From: Prevotella sp.
Lineage (GTDB): Bacteria; Bacteroidota; Bacteroidia; Bacteroidales; Bacteroidaceae
Length of the DNA: 58,958 nt
Direction of reading: 5' to 3'
Assembly: GCA_024697645.1 (NCBI GenBank)
Contig: JAILFH010000055.1
Location: forward strand, 1-58,958
Below, one piece after another: positions 27,130 to 34,564 of the stretch (the stretch's first letter is position 1; each line of letters starts with the position of its first letter). The notes below the pieces were generated by a model. It did no database searches. It was not told the DNA's origin and saw nothing but the letters and a program-made list of their open reading frames with translations. A program made the translations under genes and the position numbers.

Positions 27130-29319
27130 ATGAACATCGAGAACGAACAGAGCGAACAACACGATAACCGCGAGTTACAACTCGCCTGGGACTTTGTAGA
27201 ACACACGGGGCGCAGCATTTTCCTGACCGGTAAGGCAGGAACAGGCAAAACCACATTCCTCAAGAAAGTGGTTGCCGAGAGTGCCAAACGGCCCGTAGTC
27301 GTCGCTCCTACAGGTGTGGCTGCCATCAATGCCGGAGGCGTCACTATCCATTCGTTCTTCCAACTTCCACTGTCGCCGTTTGTTCCAAACGCCAAAGTAA
27401 AAAGCCGTTTCGACTTCGGGCGTGAGAAACGAAAGATTATTGCTTCAATGGATTTGCTCATCATCGATGAAATTTCGATGGTGCGCGCTGACTTGCTCGA
27501 TGCTATTGACTCTGTACTCCGACGTTTCCGTGACCGCTATCAGCCGTTTGGCGGAGTGCAATTGCTCATGATTGGCGACCTCGGACAACTCACTCCTGTC
27601 GTGACTCCCGAGGACGAACAAATCCTGCGTCCTTACTACGACACGCCCTATTTCTTTGGAAGCAAGGCGCTAAGCGAGACTGAATACGTCACCATTCAAC
27701 TCGAACAGGTCTATCGTCAGCAAGACCAGAGTTTTGTTGAGATTCTCAACCATGTGCGCATTGGCAAACTTACCTCCGACGACCTACAGCGGCTCAACAG
27801 CCGCAGCATTGCCAAAGGTAACACCACTTCAGCCATTCGTCTGACTACTCATAACTATGCTGCCGACCGCTATAACGAATCGCAACTGAGCAAACTCTCC
27901 TCACCTGCTTTCACCTATCAGGCAACTGTGAAGGGAACATTTCCCGACTACTCCTATCCTACGGCTGTCGACATGACGCTGAAGGTTGGCACACAGGTGA
28001 TGTTTATCAAAAATGACCCTGAAGGCCGCTACTATAACGGACGAATAGGTCATGTGATTCTCACCGAGAGAAATCGGGTGCAAATCTATTGCGAAGGAGA
28101 TGATGAAGCGATTGAGGTTGAACCACAAATCTGGGAAAACGCCAAATACACCCTCGACTCCGAAACACGCGAACTGAAGACAGAGATACAGGGAACGTTC
28201 ACGCAATTACCGCTCCGACTCGCCTGGGCCATTACGATTCACAAGAGTCAGGGACTGACCTTCGATCATGCCATCATCGACGCCAATCAGTCGTTTGCTC
28301 CTGGTCAGGTTTATGTCGCACTGAGTCGCTGCCGCACGCTCGAGGGTCTGCAACTCGCTTCTCCGATCAATCCACGCGCGATTATCAGCGACCAACGCGT
28401 CGACAGTTACATCAGCCAACAGGATGCGGCTACAAGTCAGAGCATTCAGCAATTACTTACGCTGAAGGATGAATATTACCGGAGACTGATGCTGGAACTC
28501 TTTGATTTCACCAGCATTCAGTATAAGGAAGAACACCTCAGCCGTTTGTTCATCGAGTATTTCTACAACGCATTCAATCAGATAACCGACCTCCACAAAC
28601 AGACTGTTCAGGCATTCAAACGCGACATCACAGATGTGGCACTGAAATGGCGAATGGCAATTGGCCTTATGTCCATTGCCCAGTTAAATGAAGGGGCGTT
28701 CCAGGAACGATTGAAGCGTAGTTGCGACTATTTCTACGACAAACTTAACGAGATTCTCAGCCGTCCTATTTCACTATCGAAGCCCGTCAAGACCAATAAT
28801 AAAGAGGCGATGAAGCGTTTGGACGATGCAGTTCCAGAACTCACACAGGCCTACCTTGCCCGTAAGTTCTTGCTGAGAAGAATCAGCGAAAACGGATTTT
28901 CTGCATCAGCCTATCTGAAGCACAAACAACAGGCTCTCATTAGTGCGATGGACATGCAAGACAATAGCGATCCCTCACGTCAAAGGAAAAAGAAAAAGGC
29001 GACAAACGCAGAGAAGCCTAAAAAAGACAATACCCGTGTTGTTACTTATCGCATGTTCCTTCAGGGGGTACAACCAGACGAGATTGCACGTGAACGCGGT
29101 CTCACTCTCGTCACAATCATCAACCATCTGATGGGATATGTGGAAACTGGCGAACTTGAAATGGACGACCTCATCGAAAAGCACAAACGCAAAGCCATCA
29201 AACTCGCTATTGCGAAGGTTGGCTCTTTCAACAACGTGAAAGCCATCATGGCGCTTTGTCCTCCCGACGTTACCTATTCCGATATCATAATTGTCATCAA
29301 GGAGACTCGTCAGAAATAA
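27130..29319 (+). CDS. Pif1-like DNA helicase with C-terminal helix-turn-helix
   Basis: 729 aa. Superfamily 1 helicase: Walker A GKAGTGKTT (residues 34-42), Walker B LLIIDEISM, VYRQQD block, and the C-terminal motor block WAITIHKSQGLTFDHAIID with YVALSRCR, as in Pif1/RecD helicases. Residues about 440-630 are helical and unassigned. A basic Lys-rich linker (RQRKKKKATNAEKPKK) leads to a helix-turn-helix of HTH_40 type (MFLQGVQPDEIARERGL, residues about 645-700). Probably a 5'-3' helicase in recombination or replication-fork maintenance. The start fits the family N-terminus. A 118-nt gap separates it from the symporter. The non-coding repeat region lies directly downstream. Confidence 0.88.
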   Translation: MNIENEQSEQHDNRELQLAWDFVEHTGRSIFLTGKAGTGKTTFLKKVVAESAKRPVVVAPTGVAAINAGGVTIHSFFQLPLSPFVPNAKVKSRFDFGREKRKIIASMDLLIIDEISMVRADLLDAIDSVLRRFRDRYQPFGGVQLLMIGDLGQLTPVVTPEDEQILRPYYDTPYFFGSKALSETEYVTIQLEQVYRQQDQSFVEILNHVRIGKLTSDDLQRLNSRSIAKGNTTSAIRLTTHNYAADRYNESQLSKLSSPAFTYQATVKGTFPDYSYPTAVDMTLKVGTQVMFIKNDPEGRYYNGRIGHVILTERNRVQIYCEGDDEAIEVEPQIWENAKYTLDSETRELKTEIQGTFTQLPLRLAWAITIHKSQGLTFDHAIIDANQSFAPGQVYVALSRCRTLEGLQLASPINPRAIISDQRVDSYISQQDAATSQSIQQLLTLKDEYYRRLMLELFDFTSIQYKEEHLSRLFIEYFYNAFNQITDLHKQTVQAFKRDITDVALKWRMAIGLMSIAQLNEGAFQERLKRSCDYFYDKLNEILSRPISLSKPVKTNNKEAMKRLDDAVPELTQAYLARKFLLRRISENGFSASAYLKHKQQALISAMDMQDNSDPSRQRKKKKATNAEKPKKDNTRVVTYRMFLQGVQPDEIARERGLTLVTIINHLMGYVETGELEMDDLIEKHKRKAIKLAIAKVGSFNNVKAIMALCPPDVTYSDIIIVIKETRQK

Positions 29320-29398
29320 CCTCTTGCTCATACGCTCATATAATAAGGTTGTTTCTATCAAGAAATTCATACTTACTCCAAGAAATCAACCAGAAAAA

Positions 29399-29765
29399 AT
29401 CTTTTTTCGAAAAAGACCTACCGACCTACCATAACCCCTCGCAAACGCCGATGAATAAAGGGCTGAGGGCATGGTAGGTCTTTAAGCAACACCTACCATA
29501 GACCTACCATAGACCTACCGTCATTCAAACAAATATTTTTATTTCTATGTCACAATATAAAACAACTCCTTTTTATACATAAATTTTTGATTTACAATAA
29601 GTTACACAACTCATCAAACATCATTGACGACCAACAATTCTTGAAGAATTCAATAGTAACTCTATGGTAGGTCTTATAAGCAGACCTACCATGCGTCAAA
29701 CCCTTTATTCATCGGCGTTTGCGAGGGGTTATGGTAGGATGGTAGGTGTTAATCGAAAAAAAGTT
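29399..29765. repeat. ~0.37-kb inverted-repeat element with ten ACCTACCAT-type sites
   Basis: Part of the gene-free gap 29320-30019. Arms at 29426-29462 and 29701-29737 are perfect 37-bp inverted copies. Similarity continues outward through a second ACCTACC to a T-run followed by CG on each arm, and inward through ATGGTAGGT...ACCTACCAT hairpins. Ten copies of ACCTACCAT (seven perfect) occur at 29416, 29424, 29471, 29491, 29502, 29513, 29664, 29684, 29731 and 29739. Eight of them form four pairs in exact mirror positions about 29581.5. The AT-rich core (about 29521-29660) has no credible ORF. Resembles a MITE or a multi-site protein-binding structure; no transposase is present. Confidence 0.85.
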
Positions 29766-29788
29766 GCTGAGCATATTTTGAGACTATC

Positions 29789-30010
29789 CAAAGCATACCT
29801 TTGGACTATACAGAGCATACCTTTAGATCCTACAAAGGATACCTTTATATAGGTATAAAGGATACCTTTCTAAGGTAGAGAGCATACCTTTCTATGGTCA
29901 AAAGGATAACTTTACATGGTCAAAAACACATCTTTACATCTTCAAAAGGATAACTGTAGAAAATAGTAAAGTCTTCCATCTAAGGTAGAAAGGCCTTCAT
30001 TTGAACGACG
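29789..30010. repeat. Array of ten 22-nt repeats, same family as 1270-1469
   Basis: Units begin at 29789, 29811, 29833 (24 nt), 29857, 29879, 29901, 29923, 29945, 29967 and 29989; nine are exactly 22 nt. All are in the CATACCTTT orientation. The core AAAGG-ATA-CCTTT is palindromic, followed by a 9-nt linker such as CTAAGGTAG or CTATGGTCA. Similarity decays toward the right end, ten bases before the stop of the AraC-type gene. A weaker unit may precede at 29768. Confidence 0.85.
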
Positions 30011-30019
30011 AAAGGAGAA

Positions 30020-30883
30020 TCAAGTAACTTGCTCACGATATTCAGTAGGTGTGATGTGAGCATAACTTTTAAAGAAGCGGCTAAAGGATGACTGCTCGCT
30101 AAAGCCAAGGTAATAGGCTATTTGCTGAATGCTCTTATCAGTTCGTAAAAGCCACTTGGCCTCAACAAGGACATAGCGGTCAATCCACTCAGAGGCAGCA
30201 ATACCTGTGGTTTTCTTGATGCGCGTTGCGAAATATTTGGGAGTAAGGCAGAGTTTACGAGCATAGAACGTCACCTTGTGCGACTCCCTATAGTGCTTGA
30301 CGAGCAATTCATAAAACTGTTCAAAGAGTTCTTCTTTAGGAGACTGATGCTGAGGTAAATCATGATATTGTTGAGAGATGAAATTATCGCCTAAGGTGGA
30401 GAGAACACGACACAAATCGGTAAGCAACTCTTCACGCTTAGGATGGTTTAGTGTTGCCAATTGACCCATCATCCTGAAGCCATTGGCCATAATCTGGAAT
30501 TGCTCAGGGGATAGGCTCAGGATAATAATTCGTATGGGATAATGAAGTTTACCCAGGGCTCCACGTTCTTGGAAAGATTGAAAAAGTTTTTTGCTAATAT
30601 AGACGGAGAGTACACTGTAGTCGTCGCTGACATAATTGTGGGAAATCACGTGGTCAGGCATAATCCAGCAGATGTCACCTGCCTTGAAGTCGGTGTCCTG
30701 ATAGTCGTATTGCCCCTTTGTTCGCCCACTCTTGCACATGCCGATGTAATAGTAGTGTGTGTGGTACTCGGTATTCATGATGGGAACATCATGTACGTCT
30801 TCCAGAACAACAATGTCTTGCTCTAGTTGATCGTGTCGGGCACGAAGGTTTATTTCGTCATTCCAAATCTCTATATTATCCAT
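30020..30883 (-). CDS. AraC-family transcriptional regulator
   Basis: 287 aa. Residues about 15-170 are a cupin-like sensor domain (TEYHTHYYYIGMCKSG, GDICWIMPDHVISH). Residues about 185-285 contain the double helix-turn-helix of AraC/XylS proteins, with RTDKSIQQIAYYLGFSEQSS and FSRFFKSYAHITPTEYR. Cytoplasmic DNA-binding regulator with an unknown ligand. It diverges from the tannase-like gene across 192 nt and is the natural candidate to control it. A TATCTTTG -7 element lies 19 nt upstream. Confidence 0.93.
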   Translation of the reverse strand: MDNIEIWNDEINLRARHDQLEQDIVVLEDVHDVPIMNTEYHTHYYYIGMCKSGRTKGQYDYQDTDFKAGDICWIMPDHVISHNYVSDDYSVLSVYISKKLFQSFQERGALGKLHYPIRIIILSLSPEQFQIMANGFRMMGQLATLNHPKREELLTDLCRVLSTLGDNFISQQYHDLPQHQSPKEELFEQFYELLVKHYRESHKVTFYARKLCLTPKYFATRIKKTTGIAASEWIDRYVLVEAKWLLRTDKSIQQIAYYLGFSEQSSFSRFFKSYAHITPTEYREQVT

Positions 30884-30901
30884 TTATCGCGCTTTTTAAT
30901 G

Positions 30902-31036
30902 CAAAGATAAAAATAATTGAGGAAAATATAAAAGTAATAAGTGAAAATTATTATAACACAGAATCTACATTCGACCATTTGTCAAATAATGCAGTACAAT
31001 TATCACGTTTTTTATCTGTCAAATTGTATATCTTTG
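30902..31036. promoter_or_regulatory. Divergent promoter region, AraC-type gene and tannase-like gene
   Basis: TATCTTTG occurs on the minus strand at 30902-30909 (19 nt before the regulator start at 30883) and on the plus strand at 31029-31036 (40 nt before the hydrolase start at 31076). No clear -33 was found for either. About 120 AT-rich bases between them could hold an operator. Confidence 0.65.
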
Positions 31037-31075
31037 CAACTAAATAAATATTTATTCACTAAACACGGTATAATT

Positions 31076-32764
31076 ATGAAGAAGTATTTACTCCTAATGG
31101 CAGCGTTTGTGGCGCTGAGTATGAATTTGAAAGCACAACCCGACGGTGGAGGCGGCGATGGCCCTGGTGGCGGTGACAGCGACAGTGGCGGTGCATCAAC
31201 CACTTATGATTATGGCACCGACATCAGCAGTCTGTGGCAGAGTGGTTCGGACTATTATTACATTGTAGGCCTGTTCTATTGTGCAAGCCCTGCTGACGAG
31301 ACCTACGAGCAGATGGGAATCTATGTTCCCTCGGCTTATCTTACAAAGAACTCCGACGGCTCCTACAGCATCAACAGTTCGGGGACGTGCAATGGCTATA
31401 CTGCATCGACGGCTCCAATCGTGGTGCCTGTGAACACAAGCGGCTATTCGGCTCAGTCGGCTCCATCGGGCACGTCAAGCACGGCGGCTACCTATACTGA
31501 TGAGGGATTCATCTACCTGTGGCCAGGATGTCGCGGACGTACGCATGGTGCTCCTTTGGGCGTGACCGACCTGAAGGCTGCAGTGCGCTACTATCGCTAT
31601 CTGGCAGCCCAGGATAAGGTACCTGGAAACACTGACCTGATTTTCTCGTTTGGACATAGTGGTGGCGGGGCACAGAGTGCCATCTTCGGTTCTTCAGGCA
31701 ACAGTTCGCTCTTCGACGACTATCTCAATGCCATTGGAGCAAATACCGACTATAAAGATAACATCTGCGGTTCTATGTGCTGGTGTCCGATTACGAATCT
31801 CGACCAGGCTGATGGGGCTTATGAGTGGAACATGGGATTAACACGTTCGTCACTCTCGTCTGCTAATCAGAGCATCAGCAAAGGTCTGGCGAAGTATTTT
31901 GCCACCTACGTAAACGCAATTGGGTTCAAGCATCCCTCGTCGGGCGAAACACTGACACTCTCGGCTACTGATGACGGCTACTACCAGAGTGGTTCGTACT
32001 ATGAGTACACGATGGAGGTAATCAACGACGCTGTTTCGCGATACAATTCCTATAACAGCGCAAGTGTGTCTTCGTATTCTACCACTGACGAGTCGGCCCT
32101 GTCTTCGTTTGCCTCATCGTATAAAAATGCGACTAAGGATCTTGGTGCATTCGACGAGTATGCCGATTTGGGTTCAGCCGAAAATACGCTGATGGGTATT
32201 GCCGGCACTGCCGGTCACTTCGACAAGTATCTGGCAGAACTTGTGAGCACCTATGCCAGCAGTTACTATTCTTCGTTCACGAGCGACCTTGCCTCAAGCA
32301 ATGTCGATGCTGTGGGTAAAACCGTTGAGACACGTCTGATGATGTATACTCCACTCTATTACCTAATCAACAACGATACCTATTACGAAGGTGGTGGTGA
32401 GGGTAGCAGCGATGTGGCTTCTTACTGGCGTATCCGTAGTGGCATCAAGCAGGAGGACACTGCTCTGAACACTGAGATAAACCTCGCTCTTGCTTTGCAG
32501 GCCCGAAGCGATGTAGCAAGTGTTGACTTTGAGACTATCTGGGGGCAGGGTCACACTGAAGCAGAAGATTCGGGTAGCGCTTCGGAGAACTTCATCAGTT
32601 GGGTGAAGGAATGTGTTTCTGACTTCACTACGGGCATCAAGAATGTAGTGAAGGCTGAGTCGACCAACAACCAATGCCACGACCTTTCGGGTCGACAAAT
32701 TGACCAAAGTAACATATCGAAGGGCATTTATATTCAGAATGGAAAGAAGTTTGTTGTGAGATAA
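31076..32764 (+). CDS. Secreted tannase-like alpha/beta hydrolase
   Basis: 562 aa; the start at 31076 gives signal peptide MKKYLLLMAAFVALSMNLKA, followed by a Gly/Ser/Asp-rich linker (residues 22-44). The alpha/beta hydrolase has nucleophile Ser195 in FGHSGGGAQSA; likely partners are Asp461 (IKQEDTALN) and His493 (WGQGHTEAE). The YWRIRSG block before the Asp and the 32-residue Asp-His spacing fit bacterial tannases, which hydrolyse galloyl esters; other aromatic acyl esters are possible. A Ser/Tyr-rich cap domain spans about 250-420. The C-terminus (CHDLSGRQIDQS...ISKGIYIQNGKKFVVR) is a sorting-like motif. Controlled probably by the divergent AraC-type gene. Confidence 0.8.
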   Translation: MKKYLLLMAAFVALSMNLKAQPDGGGGDGPGGGDSDSGGASTTYDYGTDISSLWQSGSDYYYIVGLFYCASPADETYEQMGIYVPSAYLTKNSDGSYSINSSGTCNGYTASTAPIVVPVNTSGYSAQSAPSGTSSTAATYTDEGFIYLWPGCRGRTHGAPLGVTDLKAAVRYYRYLAAQDKVPGNTDLIFSFGHSGGGAQSAIFGSSGNSSLFDDYLNAIGANTDYKDNICGSMCWCPITNLDQADGAYEWNMGLTRSSLSSANQSISKGLAKYFATYVNAIGFKHPSSGETLTLSATDDGYYQSGSYYEYTMEVINDAVSRYNSYNSASVSSYSTTDESALSSFASSYKNATKDLGAFDEYADLGSAENTLMGIAGTAGHFDKYLAELVSTYASSYYSSFTSDLASSNVDAVGKTVETRLMMYTPLYYLINNDTYYEGGGEGSSDVASYWRIRSGIKQEDTALNTEINLALALQARSDVASVDFETIWGQGHTEAEDSGSASENFISWVKECVSDFTTGIKNVVKAESTNNQCHDLSGRQIDQSNISKGIYIQNGKKFVVR

Positions 32765-32904
32765 TCCATATTTAAGATGCATCAGATTCTCTCCACAAAG
32801 AACAGAATAAATAGCAAAGTTCATATATTCAATAAGGTAGTATCATAAGCAAACCTAGTTAATAAGTCAAGTTTCTTTAAAAAGCAACTTATAATCTTAT
32901 GCTT

Positions 32905-32938
32905 TAATCCCGAAACGCCGTGAGGTGCTTCGGGATTA
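32905..32938. terminator. Hairpin between convergent genes
   Basis: The gap 32765-33189 has no gene. It holds a perfect 10-bp stem TAATCCCGAA/TTCGGGATTA with a 14-nt loop that has an inner GCC/GGT pairing. T runs are weak on both sides, so termination is plausible but not certain. I see nothing else there beyond AT-rich sequence. Confidence 0.5.
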
Positions 32939-33189
32939 CTTTCGTTAAAGACGGAGACTTAACGAACTTCTGTTTCGCTATGTTGAGAATGATGAAGGAT
33001 AATTAAGAATAGTTCTGAGGTTGGAAACTATAGCACTCTCAAACCTATAGCAAATTCTCAAACACAAAGAAACAGAAAAAATTAGGGCCTGCCGATGAGC
33101 AAGCCTTAATAAAATAATTATTTGGTGACTATAAATAATGCCTATAAAAGGATCAATCAACAGACAACTCAAAAAGGGAAACCAGCAAG

Positions 33190-34509
33190 TTACTCTTCAA
33201 GACATTTGTCGAGTTCCTTGGCAATAGCCTCACGATCAAGATGCTGACCGATGAAGACGAGTTTCTGCATACGATCACCATAACGGTCATCCCAATCACG
33301 CTGCAAGCCAGGATTCTGTTCCATGAATAGGCGCAACTCCTTTTCGGGCATAGTCGCATACCACTGTCCTGCATTACGAAGACTCACCTGCTTGCCTGCC
33401 TGTTCAAACACATAGCACATTTCAGGTTCATCGTGGAACCAGCAAATACCTTTGGCGCGAATTACACCCTTCGGCCAACGACGAGCGACAAACTCATCGA
33501 ACAAACCAAGATTCAATGCGGGGCGACGATAGTAGACAAAAGTTCCGGTTCCATACTCCTCTGCCTCACCCTCATCGTGGTGATGATGATGGTGATGATG
33601 GTGGTGATGATGATGTTCGTGTTCTTCTTCGTCATCGTGATGATTGTGATGCTCGTGGTCGTCATCATCGTCATCGTCGTCGTCATGATGGTGGTGATGA
33701 TGATCATGATCGTCGTCGTCATCATGTTCGTGGTGATGATGTTCATCGTGATCATCATCATCTTCTTCATCCCCATGATGGTTCTCGATTTCGTTAATCC
33801 ACGCGGCCGAAGTAGCGACACGATCAAAATCGAAGAGACCAGTGTTGAGAATCTTCTCGAAAGGAACATCACAGTAATTGGTGTCGATAATCTCAGCCTT
33901 TGGCTGAATGGCACGAATAATCTGTCGAATACGCTCGAGTTCCTGAGGTTCAACCTCATCAGCCTTATTGAGCAAAATGATATTGCAGAATTCAATCTGC
34001 TGAATGACAAGATTTTCGATGTCTTCCTCCTCGATATTCTGACGCAAGAGCAAATCACCATTGCCAAACTCATCCTTCATGCGAAGTGCATCAACGACAG
34101 TGACAATGCTATCGACCACAGGCACACCATCATAGACATACTCCAATCCCATAGAGGGCATTGAGCAAATTGTCTGGGCAATGGGAGCAGGTTCGCAAAT
34201 GCCACTTGCCTCAATGACGATGTAGTCGAAACGATGCTGACGCGTGATGTCGCGGAGTTGCTCTACGAGGTCCATCTTCAGTGTGCAGCAGATGCAACCA
34301 TTCTGCAACGCTACCAGACTATCCTCCTTCTGTCCTACTACACCACCTTTTTCGATGAGGTCGGCATCAATGTTCACTTCGCCAATATCGTTGACGATGA
34401 CGGCAAACTTAATGCCGCGATTGTTGTTTAGAATACGATTCAGAAGAGTGGTCTTGCCACTTCCGAGATAACCCGTAAGCAGCAAGACCGGTATTTGATT
34501 TCTTTCCAT
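33190..34509 (-). CDS. COG0523/CobW-type metal-chaperone GTPase with huge His/Asp-rich insert
   Basis: 439 aa. G3E-family GTPase: P-loop GYLGSGKTT (residues 13-21), the metal-binding CxCC motif GCICCTLK (Cys72, 74, 75), SGICEPAPIA, LLNKADEVE (NKxD) and a C-terminal CobW_C domain (about 325-439, RAKGICWFHDEP). Such proteins deliver zinc or cobalt to target enzymes in the cytoplasm. Residues 244-311 are an insert of 34 His plus Asp and Glu, including a run of 13 His, far longer than usual and able to bind many metal ions. Downstream of the POT transporter gene (55-nt gap), perhaps in the same transcript. Confidence 0.93.
   Translation of the reverse strand: MERNQIPVLLLTGYLGSGKTTLLNRILNNNRGIKFAVIVNDIGEVNIDADLIEKGGVVGQKEDSLVALQNGCICCTLKMDLVEQLRDITRQHRFDYIVIEASGICEPAPIAQTICSMPSMGLEYVYDGVPVVDSIVTVVDALRMKDEFGNGDLLLRQNIEEEDIENLVIQQIEFCNIILLNKADEVEPQELERIRQIIRAIQPKAEIIDTNYCDVPFEKILNTGLFDFDRVATSAAWINEIENHHGDEEDDDDHDEHHHHEHDDDDDHDHHHHHHDDDDDDDDDHEHHNHHDDEEEHEHHHHHHHHHHHHHDEGEAEEYGTGTFVYYRRPALNLGLFDEFVARRWPKGVIRAKGICWFHDEPEMCYVFEQAGKQVSLRNAGQWYATMPEKELRLFMEQNPGLQRDWDDRYGDRMQKLVFIGQHLDREAIAKELDKCLEE
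33577..33780. repeat. Trinucleotide-rich low-complexity tract inside the GTPase gene
   Basis: 204 nt of GTG/ATG/GTC/ATC triplets (plus-strand view) encode the His/Asp-rich insert. Codon choice alternates between synonymous triplets, which interrupts pure runs. In-frame length changes by slippage are possible. Confidence 0.9.
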
Positions 34510-34564
34510 TTTAAGATGTTAAATGAACTTCTATATATACGTTTATGTAAACGACAAAAATGGG

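Noticed and set aside
29664..29852. Small ORF (62 codons) across the right arm of the inverted-repeat element
   Set aside because: It runs through inverted-repeat and 22-nt repeat DNA with no start context and no protein-like composition.
29789..30010. Possible CRISPR array
   Set aside because: Repeats are contiguous and degenerate without unique spacers, and no cas genes are present. The same holds for 1270-1469.
33433..34164. Plus-strand open frame with Met/Val-rich stretches opposite the His-rich GTPase
   Set aside because: The apparent membrane-like run of V and M is only the antisense of His/Asp codons; the GTPase frame carries all family motifs.
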